Shown: in pieces, positions 34,021 to 41,698 of the stretch | How the letters are laid out: each line of letters opens with the position of its first letter | Numbering within the stretch: position 1 is the stretch's first letter | Source: Arcicella sp034519515 | GTDB taxonomy: Bacteria > Bacteroidota > Bacteroidia > Cytophagales > Spirosomataceae | Assembly: GCA_034519515.1 (NCBI GenBank) | Contig: JAXHOK010000048.1 | Span: 1-64,000 of the forward strand | Reading direction: 5' to 3' | Length of the DNA: 64,000 nucleotides | Position numbers and translations under genes: made by a program | The notes under the pieces: model-generated | What the model was told of the DNA's origin: nothing | What the model saw: the letters and a program-made list of their open reading frames with translations, nothing else | Databases searched by the model: none

Positions 34021-34845
34021 ATGAAGAAATCAAAAACCGCAATTGAAGAATTTAAAAGCGTAAAAGAATACACCCAAAAGATTTTTTTGGAAGATAAAGA
34101 AGAAAAAAATCAGGTATCTCTAAAAATACAAGAAGAAGAAATTAAGAAAATAGAGGCAGGGCTAAGATTTGAGCAGTTTTATTTTGTGGTAGACGTTGTC
34201 AATTTCAAAATCATCAAAGCGAAAGGTTTAGAAACCCTCGGTTATCACACAGAAACTTTTGACCTTTTGCAGTATGCCCAGACTATAGCCTCCAAGGGAG
34301 TTTTGGATTTGATGGGAGTATTTTGGAAAAATATCTTTGACTTTAATCAAAAAGGAATTTCTCACCTGCAATTTTTGAAGCCCAAGTTTATTGCCCAAAT
34401 CCCGATGAAACATAAAAATGGGGATATTTACTTAATCAAAAGGTCAATAACGCCCTTTCAATATACCAATACGGGTAAATTGACTCAATATCTTTCCGAA
34501 TTTACGATAGTAAAAAAGTTTAATAATGAAGCTCCAGAACCCCGTTTTATGGATATGCCCGAGACGTTTGTTGAAAAGTTCAACTTGTTTGTCAGTAGTT
34601 CATTCATTTGGGAAGAAAGCCCGTTTTCATCCAAAGAAATGGACATATTAAGAAAATATGTTTCAACCGACAGAAATCAAACTGCCAAACAATTATCGCT
34701 TGAATTAAGTATGACTACGGAAACGTTAAAATTTTATAACAAAGAAATTTTGAGGAAAGCCAAGGACTATTTTGGGGAAATTTATTCATTTGATACGGCG
34801 ATGGATGTAGCGTTTTTTTTAAAGAATTGCGGCGTGATGGGATAA
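34021..34845 (+). CDS. PAS-like domain + LuxR-type helix-turn-helix regulator
   Basis: 274 residues. The N-terminal ~50 residues are charged and helical. Residues ~55-175 resemble a PAS fold (FYFVVDVVNFKIIKAKGLETLGY...IYLIKRSITPFQYTNTGKLTQYLSEFTI). The C-terminal ~70 residues look like a LuxR-type HTH (FSSKEMDILRKYVSTDRNQTAKQLSLELSMTTETLKFYNKEILRKAKDYF). It is cytoplasmic with an unknown ligand. The terminator stem begins inside the final codons. It is convergent with the GNAT-like gene at 34872. Confidence 0.65.
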   Translation: MKKSKTAIEEFKSVKEYTQKIFLEDKEEKNQVSLKIQEEEIKKIEAGLRFEQFYFVVDVVNFKIIKAKGLETLGYHTETFDLLQYAQTIASKGVLDLMGVFWKNIFDFNQKGISHLQFLKPKFIAQIPMKHKNGDIYLIKRSITPFQYTNTGKLTQYLSEFTIVKKFNNEAPEPRFMDMPETFVEKFNLFVSSSFIWEESPFSSKEMDILRKYVSTDRNQTAKQLSLELSMTTETLKFYNKEILRKAKDYFGEIYSFDTAMDVAFFLKNCGVMG

Positions 34846-34859
34846 ACTCCCATCACGCC
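34831..34859. terminator. Terminator overlapping the end of the regulator gene
   Basis: GGCGTGATGGGA (34831-34842) and TCCCATCACGCC (34848-34859) form a perfect 12-bp stem with a 5-base loop that contains the stop codon. The convergent gene ends at 34872, so it can serve both directions. Confidence 0.8.
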
Positions 34860-34871
34860 ACGTTTTCCAAC

Positions 34872-35495
34872 TTATGAGACCGTTGGAACTCTTCTTTTTT
34901 TTGTGAAGCCGTCTCTGATAAAGCTATAGATGGTATAAAGTGCATTTCCGACAAATTCCGAACTTTTGCAGTAATAAATCATCACGACTGAATTTTCGTG
35001 TCCTTCCATTTTGAGCGTTTCATTCACCGTCGATCTCAAAATCACATGACGCATCAATCTCATCTGAATCATTTGGATTGGCGTATGGATACTCCCACCA
35101 ATGATAATCTTCTTGTTCCATAACTGTAAAAATTGGCGTGTTTTATAAAAAATCAACGTATAGAAAGCGATACGCTCAAAATCTGATTTTGCATAGGAAA
35201 ATATGCAACTCATTTCCATGATGTCCGATTCTTTGATACCTTCCGTTTTCAATAATAAATCCTTGTCTTTTGGATTCTTGTAAACTTCAAAATACCTCAA
35301 ATCGTGAATACTTCCATTGTTCAAAATACAACCACCAATCAATCTGTTACCTCTGTAAACCATCAAACTTTCACAATCTCGCACATAATCTACATTAACT
35401 GGCACATCGCCCCTTTTTTCAAGAGACTCTTTGTAAAGAATTGCTAAATGCTCCGTTTTAGCAATTCTGATTTCAAAATCGGATAATCTAAACAT
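34872..35495 (-). CDS. Uncharacterised protein, possible acyltransferase (GNAT-like) fold
   Basis: 207 residues. No clear family. The N-terminal part (FEIRIAKTEHLAILYKESLEKRG...CESLMVYRGNRLIGGCILNNGS) has the order of elements seen at the start of GNAT or acyl-homoserine-lactone-synthase-like folds: helix, then a strand with substrate-side Gly-Gly. FERIAFYTLIFYKTRQFLQLWNKKIIIGGSI could be the later strand-helix. No acetyl-CoA loop (Q/RxxGxG/A) is evident, so the assignment is weak. It lacks a signal peptide and probably sits in the cytoplasm. Convergent with the LuxR-like regulator gene and divergent from the unknown two-gene operon. Confidence 0.5.
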   Translation of the reverse strand: MFRLSDFEIRIAKTEHLAILYKESLEKRGDVPVNVDYVRDCESLMVYRGNRLIGGCILNNGSIHDLRYFEVYKNPKDKDLLLKTEGIKESDIMEMSCIFSYAKSDFERIAFYTLIFYKTRQFLQLWNKKIIIGGSIHTPIQMIQMRLMRHVILRSTVNETLKMEGHENSVVMIYYCKSSEFVGNALYTIYSFIRDGFTKKRRVPTVS

Positions 35496-35721
35496 GGTAT
35501 TTCGCTAAGTTGATTAGGCTCTTAGACTATCCGAAATTCCAATTTAAATAAGCATTTTTACAGTTTTCTGATTTTCATTTCTTATTAGTGAGAATTACTT
35601 AAAAAAGGTGTTTTCCTTTCTGAAAATTTGAATTTTTTCTTACCGAAAAATAAATTTCTCTTTTTATTTCTGACATTAATTTCTATATTTCTCAGAAAAA
35701 CATCAGAAACGTTAAATCACT

Positions 35722-36600
35722 ATGTCCCAAACACTTAAGTATTTTTGCCACAACGAAACACAAGCCGAAGCATTCCTCCAAAAAATCGAAAGTTTAGCAC
35801 CATTCTCAGATTATTTTAATGGATTATCCGATGAAATTACTGCTCGTCAAAAATGGAAAAAGTTTGCCGAATTTTTGATTGAGGTGAAAAAAGTTTCTAT
35901 TAGTACGGAAGCGATGTATAATATTTTTTTAAAGTCAGAGGAAAAAAGATATAAAACTCAAAAAGATGTAACTACAATATCTATATTGCCTTTTTTAAAT
36001 GAGTTTTTACCAGAAGTTTTTGAGGAAAGTTATGATGGCAGATATGGCAGTTTTTCAAATAAAAAAATTGAAAGCTCAGAGAATTCAGAAGAGTTCAACG
36101 AGGCTTGTAATGTTATTTGCAAGGATGACTGGCTTCTTTACACATTTGGAGAAAAGACGGTTATGGAAAGTATAGGGAGTACAGGTAATAAAAAACAAAA
36201 AAGAATTTATTATATTAAAGAAAGGCCCGTGAGATTCGATAAATTATCGGAAAATGGGAAGGATAAATTTTGTAGAATTAGAATAAAAAATATTGATATT
36301 CTTTCAAATCAAGACAAAAATATAAATTTGTATGATGGTAAATGTCATTTTTACACCAAGGTTAAGGATAGAAAAAATCTCTATTATTTAGAAACAAAGA
36401 TGATGGATAGTGACGACAAAAACGATAGGCGTTTACGTATTTCATTATGCTTTGGAGAACTGAAGTTTATTGAACAGGAACTTGAAAATAATCATGGAGT
36501 GGTAGAAAAGAAAAAGAATTATCATTTTGGAGAATTTGGAATAGGTATTTTTTCAGGTTTGCGTGATGGTGGTGCTTTCTTCTCAGGGGCAGCCATTTAG
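35722..36600 (+). CDS. Unknown protein, first gene of a two-gene operon
   Basis: 292 residues, not recognised. Residues ~1-80 are helical (MSQTLKYFCHNETQAEAFLQ...ARQKWKKFAEFLIEVKKVSI) and could be a small adaptor-type domain. Residues ~105-255 look like a mixed alpha/beta or beta-rich domain (DDWLLYTFGEKTVMES, KRIYYIKERPVRFDKL, NLYYLETKMMDSDDKNDRRLRISLCFGEL). The end is Gly/Phe-rich (HFGEFGIGIFSGLRDGGAFFSGAAI). No signal peptide or transmembrane helix. The gene is visibly A+T-richer than the flanking metabolic genes. It is followed after 13 bp by the deoxyribosyltransferase-like gene, and a terminator closes the pair. A sensor or adaptor role beside an effector is inference. Confidence 0.7.
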   Translation: MSQTLKYFCHNETQAEAFLQKIESLAPFSDYFNGLSDEITARQKWKKFAEFLIEVKKVSISTEAMYNIFLKSEEKRYKTQKDVTTISILPFLNEFLPEVFEESYDGRYGSFSNKKIESSENSEEFNEACNVICKDDWLLYTFGEKTVMESIGSTGNKKQKRIYYIKERPVRFDKLSENGKDKFCRIRIKNIDILSNQDKNINLYDGKCHFYTKVKDRKNLYYLETKMMDSDDKNDRRLRISLCFGELKFIEQELENNHGVVEKKKNYHFGEFGIGIFSGLRDGGAFFSGAAI

Positions 36601-36613
36601 TAAAAAAAGTGCT

Positions 36614-37411
36614 ATGGTTAAACATTTAGAAAATGAGGAGTTTACAATAGACAATTTCTACAAATATGAAATATGGAGAGACGCATACCCCAGAATTCAT
36701 AAATCACTATTGAAAAGCCCTAAGCCTCCACTAAAATCAGCGGTTAGAATGCTTTTAGAACGAAGGAATAAGGCTTTTATTAAGTTGCCAAAACATTTAG
36801 AGGATTATACATTGGATGGGTTAAAACAGTTTTTTATAGATGAGAAAATGGATGAACGAGATCAGTGGGAACCCAGAGATTTACATTTATCACGTACGGA
36901 AATCTTCATTTCAATTCCATTATTTTACGAAACCTCTAAATTCGAGAATAACAAAAAAATGATGGACACCATGATTAGTGTGTTATCTGATGAAGTAGGA
37001 AGTTTTAAGATTTCTTTAAATGCTATCCAGTATGGTATGAGTAAAGAACCCGCAATTAAGCCCCCCAATGTTCAGTTTGATAACGCTATTTTTGAAACTA
37101 ATTTTGACCATATTGCTCAAAGCAAGTTTTTCATTTTGATTTTACCCGATATTACCTTTCCGTATCATAACAATCATGAAATTAGACTTTCAACGGCGTT
37201 TTTGGAATTAGGTTTTGCTTGGGGGCAAAGGAGAAGAATTATCATATTTTGTTCGAGTGAAATGGAATCCCATTTGCCAAAATCCATTATTGCATTTAAA
37301 GACAAAACGATAAAAATTATTATTGGAGAACTTGAAACTGAGAATGATTTGAGAGAAGTAGTCCAAAAAAATGAAAAATATTTGTTGGAATTTATGAAGA
37401 AGAATTCTTGA
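36614..37411 (+). CDS. Nucleoside-2-deoxyribosyltransferase/TIR-like protein, second gene of the operon
   Basis: 265 residues from ATG 36614. An upstream in-frame ATG at 36563 would overlap the previous gene by 38 bp and is less likely. The N-terminal ~85 residues are helical (NFYKYEIWRDAYPRIHKSLL...LEDYTLDGLKQFFIDEKMD). From ~95 there is a Rossmann-like pattern: EIFISIPLFYE, then helices, NFDHIAQSKFFILILPDI, then RLSTAFLELGFAWGQRRRIIIF. The pattern [S/A]xxxELGxAxxxx(R/K)xxIxF resembles the catalytic Glu region of nucleoside 2-deoxyribosyltransferases and related TIR/SLOG-type folds, which occur as effectors or sensors in bacterial conflict systems. The enzymatic call is an inference from this pattern only. 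Confidence 0.6.
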   Translation: MVKHLENEEFTIDNFYKYEIWRDAYPRIHKSLLKSPKPPLKSAVRMLLERRNKAFIKLPKHLEDYTLDGLKQFFIDEKMDERDQWEPRDLHLSRTEIFISIPLFYETSKFENNKKMMDTMISVLSDEVGSFKISLNAIQYGMSKEPAIKPPNVQFDNAIFETNFDHIAQSKFFILILPDITFPYHNNHEIRLSTAFLELGFAWGQRRRIIIFCSSEMESHLPKSIIAFKDKTIKIIIGELETENDLREVVQKNEKYLLEFMKKNS

Positions 37412-37425
37412 TGCAGAACAGTACT

Positions 37426-37466
37426 GAGTCTTTCTAAAATTATCAGTTTCAGAAAGACTCAACAAT
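37426..37466 (+). terminator. Terminator of the unknown two-gene operon
   Basis: GAGTCTTTCT (37426-37435) and AGAAAGACTC (37451-37460) form a 10-bp perfect stem followed by AACAATTTTTT. It lies 15 bp after the stop. This marks the two genes as one transcription unit. Confidence 0.8.
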
Positions 37467-37661
37467 TTTTTCTCTTACAAGGCTTCCCGCCGACCCTCCA
37501 AATTAGGGTCTATGCAAGTAAACATCAGTAAAATGATAAGGTCAATTCTTTGCTTTCGGATGGCGTAAAATATATTTTCTCTGGTGAAACACGAGTTTGA
37601 ATGATGATATACCGATTTCATTAATATTAATATTGGTAATACGAAATTATATTTAAATCAT

Positions 37662-40037
37662 CTACTTTTTCAAAACCACTCTCCCCCCAACTTTATCTCC
37701 TAAAATTACCCCATTTTTCAATTTAGTAATATCCGTATTTACATAGCGAATTGCTTTGGAACGGCTACCCTGAACGTTCAAAAAGGTCTCGGCATTTGTG
37801 CCAAATTTAATTTTCTCGAGCGTAATATTTTGACTGTTCTGAATCTGCCCAACAAGTTTGTCTTGGGTGATTAAAGTGATGTTTTTGAGATTTATATTTT
37901 CGGCTTCAACGCACAGTAAACCCTTATTACACTCAATAAAGGCATTTTCTATATTAATATTTTTGATTGCCATTTCGGGTAAACCTCTAATCAAAATACC
38001 AGTTTCGGCACCTTTGCAAACGATATTTTTGATGTAAAAATTCTTGAATTGTGGTGTTCCTTCATTCAAGGGTTCGGCTTTTATTTCGGGCAATTCCACT
38101 GATTCGCCCGTGGCAGAAACGGGGTCTTTGGCGGCATAATACATATCAAATAAAATGGCTTCGCCAGGAATATCCGTCATATTGATGTTATTTACATAGA
38201 TATTCTCTACAACTCCTCCACGTTTACGGGCGGTTTTGAAACGTAAACCAACGTCTGAACCCATAAAAGTACAGTCGGAAATAAACAGATTTCTTACTCC
38301 GCCTGACATCTCAGAACCAATCACAAAACCTCCGTGTGCATGATAGACGATGTTGTTTTTGATGATTAGATTTTCAGTTGGCACTCCACGCTTCCGTCCT
38401 TGTTCGTCCCGACCCGATTTTATCGTAATTCCATCATCGCCAGTATCAAAATTACAGCCTTCCAAAATTCCATTTCTGCATGATTCCAAATCGATGGCAT
38501 CGCTATTTTGGGCGTACCAAGGGTTTTTTACGGTTACGTTCGAAATCGTAATATCATCGCATAAAAGTGGGTGCATTGTCCAAGCGGGGGAATTTTGGAA
38601 AGTAACTCCTTCAATAATGATATTCTTACAACGGTTTAAACTGAGCATATTGGGGCGTAAAAAATCTTTATAGGAAGCCAATTCCTCGCCCGTGGGATGG
38701 GAGCCATTCTCACGGATTCTTCCTGCATCGGGTGTTTGGTTACCTTTCATTGATTTTTCGGAAGGATACCACATATCTTTTTTGTCGTTGGTGAAACCGC
38801 CCGATTTTAATAATTTTGTCCACTGTCCAGCCGTAAGTTTTTCTCTCTTAATGGCTCGCCAGACGTCTCCGCTACCGTCAATTATTCCGTTGCCCGTAAT
38901 GGCGATATTTTGTAAATCGAAACCTCCGATGGGGGCTTGACAACGGTAAGAATCCTGCCCTTCCCAAGTGGTCAGTACCACAGGATAATCATCATAATTA
39001 CGGCTGAATTGTAATAATGCCCCTTTCTTAATATGTAGATTTACATTATTTTTCAACACAATTGGTCCTGTCAACCACAGTCCTTTTGAAATCAAAACCG
39101 TTCCACCGCCTGCCGCATTACAAAGTTCAATGGCTTGGTTGATGGCTTTGGTGTTTACCGTAATACCGTCCGCTTTTGCTCCGTAACGAGTAATATCAAA
39201 GGTGTCTTTTCGGAAATATGGGCGATAAATAGTCGGTAATTCGTAGGCATATTTATCATTAAATTCAGTCTTTTTCAGATATGAACGTAATGGATTGCCT
39301 TGTTTTACCATTTCATCGGCAACCATATTCGCCATCAATTTTGCCCCATAAGGCGAAAAATGCGTATTGTCTTCTATGCCTTTGGGGAACTTAGCAAAAA
39401 TACCTCCACCATAATTCATAAACATTCGCTTTGAACCTTCAACTCCCTGCTTCTCAATGATTTGCTGGCTTTGGGCATGAGCATCTATCAAATACAAATG
39501 AAATTGTTGAGCCACTTCACGCACTACTTTTGGGTATTCGCCATGTTGATCAATAAACTTGCCTTGGTCATCAAATTTTCTTCGCATCACGGGCGTGAGC
39601 AAAATTGGCGTTGCCCCCTTGGCTTGGGTTTCTTCGATGTAACGAATCAAATTTTTACGATAATCCGTTTGTGCAGGTGCATATCGTGAGGTGTCGGATT
39701 CTTTTTGGTCGTTATGCCCAAATTGAATAAACACATAATCGCCTTTATGGAGTTGGTCTGTCACTTTTTTCCAATGTCCCAATGTTCTAAAACTCTTGGT
39801 ACTGCGTCCGTTTACGGCATGATTTTGTATTTCGATGGCATCCGTAAAAAGTTGAGGGAAAACTTGTCCCCAACCCGTTTCTGGTTCGTCATAAGGGTTT
39901 TTATTAGCACAAGTGGAATCGCCAATCAGGAAAATACGAGGTTTGGCATCATCAGTTTGGAAAAATGAACCTGTCCAAATGGGAAGAATTAATAGCAATA
40001 TTTTGGAAATGAGGGAGTTATACATAGTTTGTAACAC
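37662..40037 (-). CDS. Pectin-degrading fusion: SGNH rhamnogalacturonan acetylesterase + GH28 polygalacturonase
   Basis: 791 residues with an N-terminal export signal (to ~SFFQT). Residues ~30-265 form a CE12-like SGNH esterase: FLIGDSTCANKNPYDEPETGWGQ (nucleophile Ser in GDS), NHAVNGRST, QFGHNDQKE, and DNTHFSPYGA with the Asp/His pair. Residues ~275-790 are a GH28 right-handed beta-helix: FDITRYGAKADGITVNT, QNSDAIDLES, GDDGITIKSGRDEQG, HGGFVIGSEMSGGVRN, all three catalytic Asp/His motifs intact. It should deacetylate and cleave galacturonan backbones of pectin in the periplasm. Works well with the GH78 rhamnosidase at 23231. The fusion couples two steps of one pathway in a single polypeptide. 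Confidence 0.92.
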   Translation of the reverse strand: MLQTMYNSLISKILLLILPIWTGSFFQTDDAKPRIFLIGDSTCANKNPYDEPETGWGQVFPQLFTDAIEIQNHAVNGRSTKSFRTLGHWKKVTDQLHKGDYVFIQFGHNDQKESDTSRYAPAQTDYRKNLIRYIEETQAKGATPILLTPVMRRKFDDQGKFIDQHGEYPKVVREVAQQFHLYLIDAHAQSQQIIEKQGVEGSKRMFMNYGGGIFAKFPKGIEDNTHFSPYGAKLMANMVADEMVKQGNPLRSYLKKTEFNDKYAYELPTIYRPYFRKDTFDITRYGAKADGITVNTKAINQAIELCNAAGGGTVLISKGLWLTGPIVLKNNVNLHIKKGALLQFSRNYDDYPVVLTTWEGQDSYRCQAPIGGFDLQNIAITGNGIIDGSGDVWRAIKREKLTAGQWTKLLKSGGFTNDKKDMWYPSEKSMKGNQTPDAGRIRENGSHPTGEELASYKDFLRPNMLSLNRCKNIIIEGVTFQNSPAWTMHPLLCDDITISNVTVKNPWYAQNSDAIDLESCRNGILEGCNFDTGDDGITIKSGRDEQGRKRGVPTENLIIKNNIVYHAHGGFVIGSEMSGGVRNLFISDCTFMGSDVGLRFKTARKRGGVVENIYVNNINMTDIPGEAILFDMYYAAKDPVSATGESVELPEIKAEPLNEGTPQFKNFYIKNIVCKGAETGILIRGLPEMAIKNINIENAFIECNKGLLCVEAENINLKNITLITQDKLVGQIQNSQNITLEKIKFGTNAETFLNVQGSRSKAIRYVNTDITKLKNGVILGDKVGGRVVLKK

Positions 40038-40235
40038 GGACAGCCTTGTCCGTAATATTGTAATAAATTTTATTAATAAATATGACTGTCGAATTAGCTA
40101 ATCGTCGTAAAACAAAAGAGACGGTTCATCGAAACCGTCTCTTTTATCAGTATCATATCAAAAAGTATTTTTCCAAGAAATTTTACTTATTCTGAATCTA
40201 AACGTTTTACTTTACTACGGACAAGGCTGTCCGTG
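40035..40235. repeat. Pair of inverted REP-like sequences around the hemL terminator
   Basis: CACGGACAGCCTTGTCCGTA (40035-40054) and its exact reverse complement (40216-40235) bracket ~160 bp. Each arm is itself nearly palindromic (ACGGACA..TGTCCGT). They resemble the REP palindromes around the RAYT pseudogene at 52677 in carrying a CCGTA/TACGG core, though the sequences differ. Confidence 0.65.
40114..40145 (-). terminator. Terminator of hemL
   Basis: AAAAGAGACGGTT (40114-40126) and AACCGTCTCTTTT (40133-40145) form a perfect 13-bp stem with a 6-base loop. On the minus strand it ends in U residues, about 100 bp after the hemL stop. Confidence 0.8.
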
Positions 40236-40246
40236 ATACACACAAT

Positions 40247-41530
40247 TTACAAAACCTCCTTCAAACTCTCCAAATTTGCTTGTAAAATCGTCAGAATATG
40301 CTCATCAGTCAAGGCTGTTGAAAGAAACATGGCTTCATATTGAGAAGGAGCAAGGTAAATTCCACGCTTTAACATGGCTTGAAAATATCTGCCAAAAAGT
40401 GCCGTATCAGAAGTTTTGGCATCTTCAAAATTATTGACTGGTTTATCCGTAAAAAAGAGCGTAAACATCGAACCTACGTGATTGAGGGTATAATTTAGAC
40501 CCAATTTCTCCAAATTAGCTTTCATCCCATTGGTTAAAGTATTACCAATTTCTTCTAAACGAGTGTAAACTTCTGGATGCGAATTCAAATGAGTAAGCAT
40601 AGCTTTTCCTGCCGCCATCGCAATTGGGTTACCCGAGAGCGTACCCGCTTGGTAAACTGGACCTTGCGGAGAAACACAATCCATAATTTCCTTTTTACCG
40701 CCATACGCACCCACGGGCATACCACCACCGATGATTTTGCCCATTGTAGTCATGTCTGGAATGACACCACAGCGTTCTTGAAAACCACCTTTTGATAATC
40801 TGAACCCCGTCATTACTTCGTCAAAAATCAAGACGATTCCTTCTTCATTACAGATTTTACGAAGTCCTTCCAAGAATCCTTCAACGGGTTTTACTAATCC
40901 CATATTTCCTACTACGGGTTCGAGGAAAATACAAGCAATTTGCTCTTTATTGGCTTCTATAAGGGTTTTTACCGCTTCCAAATCATTGAATGGGGCAGTT
41001 AATGTATCGTTGGCTACGCCTTTGGTTACACCTGGGCTATCGGGTGTGCCGAAGGTGATTGCTCCCGAACCTGCGGCAATCAAAAACGAGTCTCCGTGTC
41101 CGTGATAACAACCTTCAAATTTTATCATTTTGTCCCTTCCTGTGAATCCACGAGCCACTCTCAATGCTGACATGGTGGCTTCCGTTCCCGAATTTACCAT
41201 GCGGACTTTCTCAACCGAGGGAACAATTGAACAGATTAATTCCGCCATTTCAACCTCTCGGCGAGTGGGTGCTCCAAAAGAAAAACCAGATTGAATAGCA
41301 TCAGAGACGGCTTTTTCTACTAATTCGTGAGCGTGTCCCAAAATCATGGGTCCCCAAGAGTTGATTAGTTCAATATATGCTTTGCCATCTTCGTCATAGA
41401 GATATGCACCTTTGGCAGATTTGATAAAAATAGGGTTTCCTCCAACTGCACGAAATGCACGCACGGGCGAGTTTACGCCCCCAGGAATAAAGTTTTTTGC
41501 TTGGTCAAAAAGTTGTTGTGAATTGGTCAT
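40247..41530 (-). CDS. hemL: Glutamate-1-semialdehyde 2,1-aminomutase
   Basis: 427 residues, the standard HemL length. It converts glutamate-1-semialdehyde to 5-aminolevulinate in the C5 route to haem; cytoplasmic, PLP-dependent. Typical blocks are present: FIPGGVNSPVRAFRAVGG at the N-terminus, MVNSGTEATMSALRVARG, FEGCYHGHGDSFL, IFDEVMTGFR (Asp stacking on PLP) and TTMGKIIGGGMPVGAYGG with the Schiff-base Lys265. All landmarks are intact. Monocistronic. The 168-bp spacer upstream (41531-41698) has GGTAAACGG-type imperfect inverted repeats and no gene. Confidence 0.97.
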   Translation of the reverse strand: MTNSQQLFDQAKNFIPGGVNSPVRAFRAVGGNPIFIKSAKGAYLYDEDGKAYIELINSWGPMILGHAHELVEKAVSDAIQSGFSFGAPTRREVEMAELICSIVPSVEKVRMVNSGTEATMSALRVARGFTGRDKMIKFEGCYHGHGDSFLIAAGSGAITFGTPDSPGVTKGVANDTLTAPFNDLEAVKTLIEANKEQIACIFLEPVVGNMGLVKPVEGFLEGLRKICNEEGIVLIFDEVMTGFRLSKGGFQERCGVIPDMTTMGKIIGGGMPVGAYGGKKEIMDCVSPQGPVYQAGTLSGNPIAMAAGKAMLTHLNSHPEVYTRLEEIGNTLTNGMKANLEKLGLNYTLNHVGSMFTLFFTDKPVNNFEDAKTSDTALFGRYFQAMLKRGIYLAPSQYEAMFLSTALTDEHILTILQANLESLKEVL

Positions 41531-41698
41531 TTTATCGGTGAAGGGTCAACGGAACACGGTGAACGGTCTGTTCAGCGAATCCTTAACTTCATTCTTAGTT
41601 TTAGTTCAATAGGGCTTTTGAATTTCTTTTATGGTTTTAATTTTTATTTTGCTGTAAACCGTTTGCCCTTTACAGTTTACCGTTCCCCCCATCCCCGT

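Noticed and set aside
34872..35495. Calling the 207-residue protein an acyl-homoserine-lactone synthase
   Set aside because: The conserved Arg/Trp/Asp set of that family and a clear CoA loop were not seen; the resemblance is only at the level of fold order.
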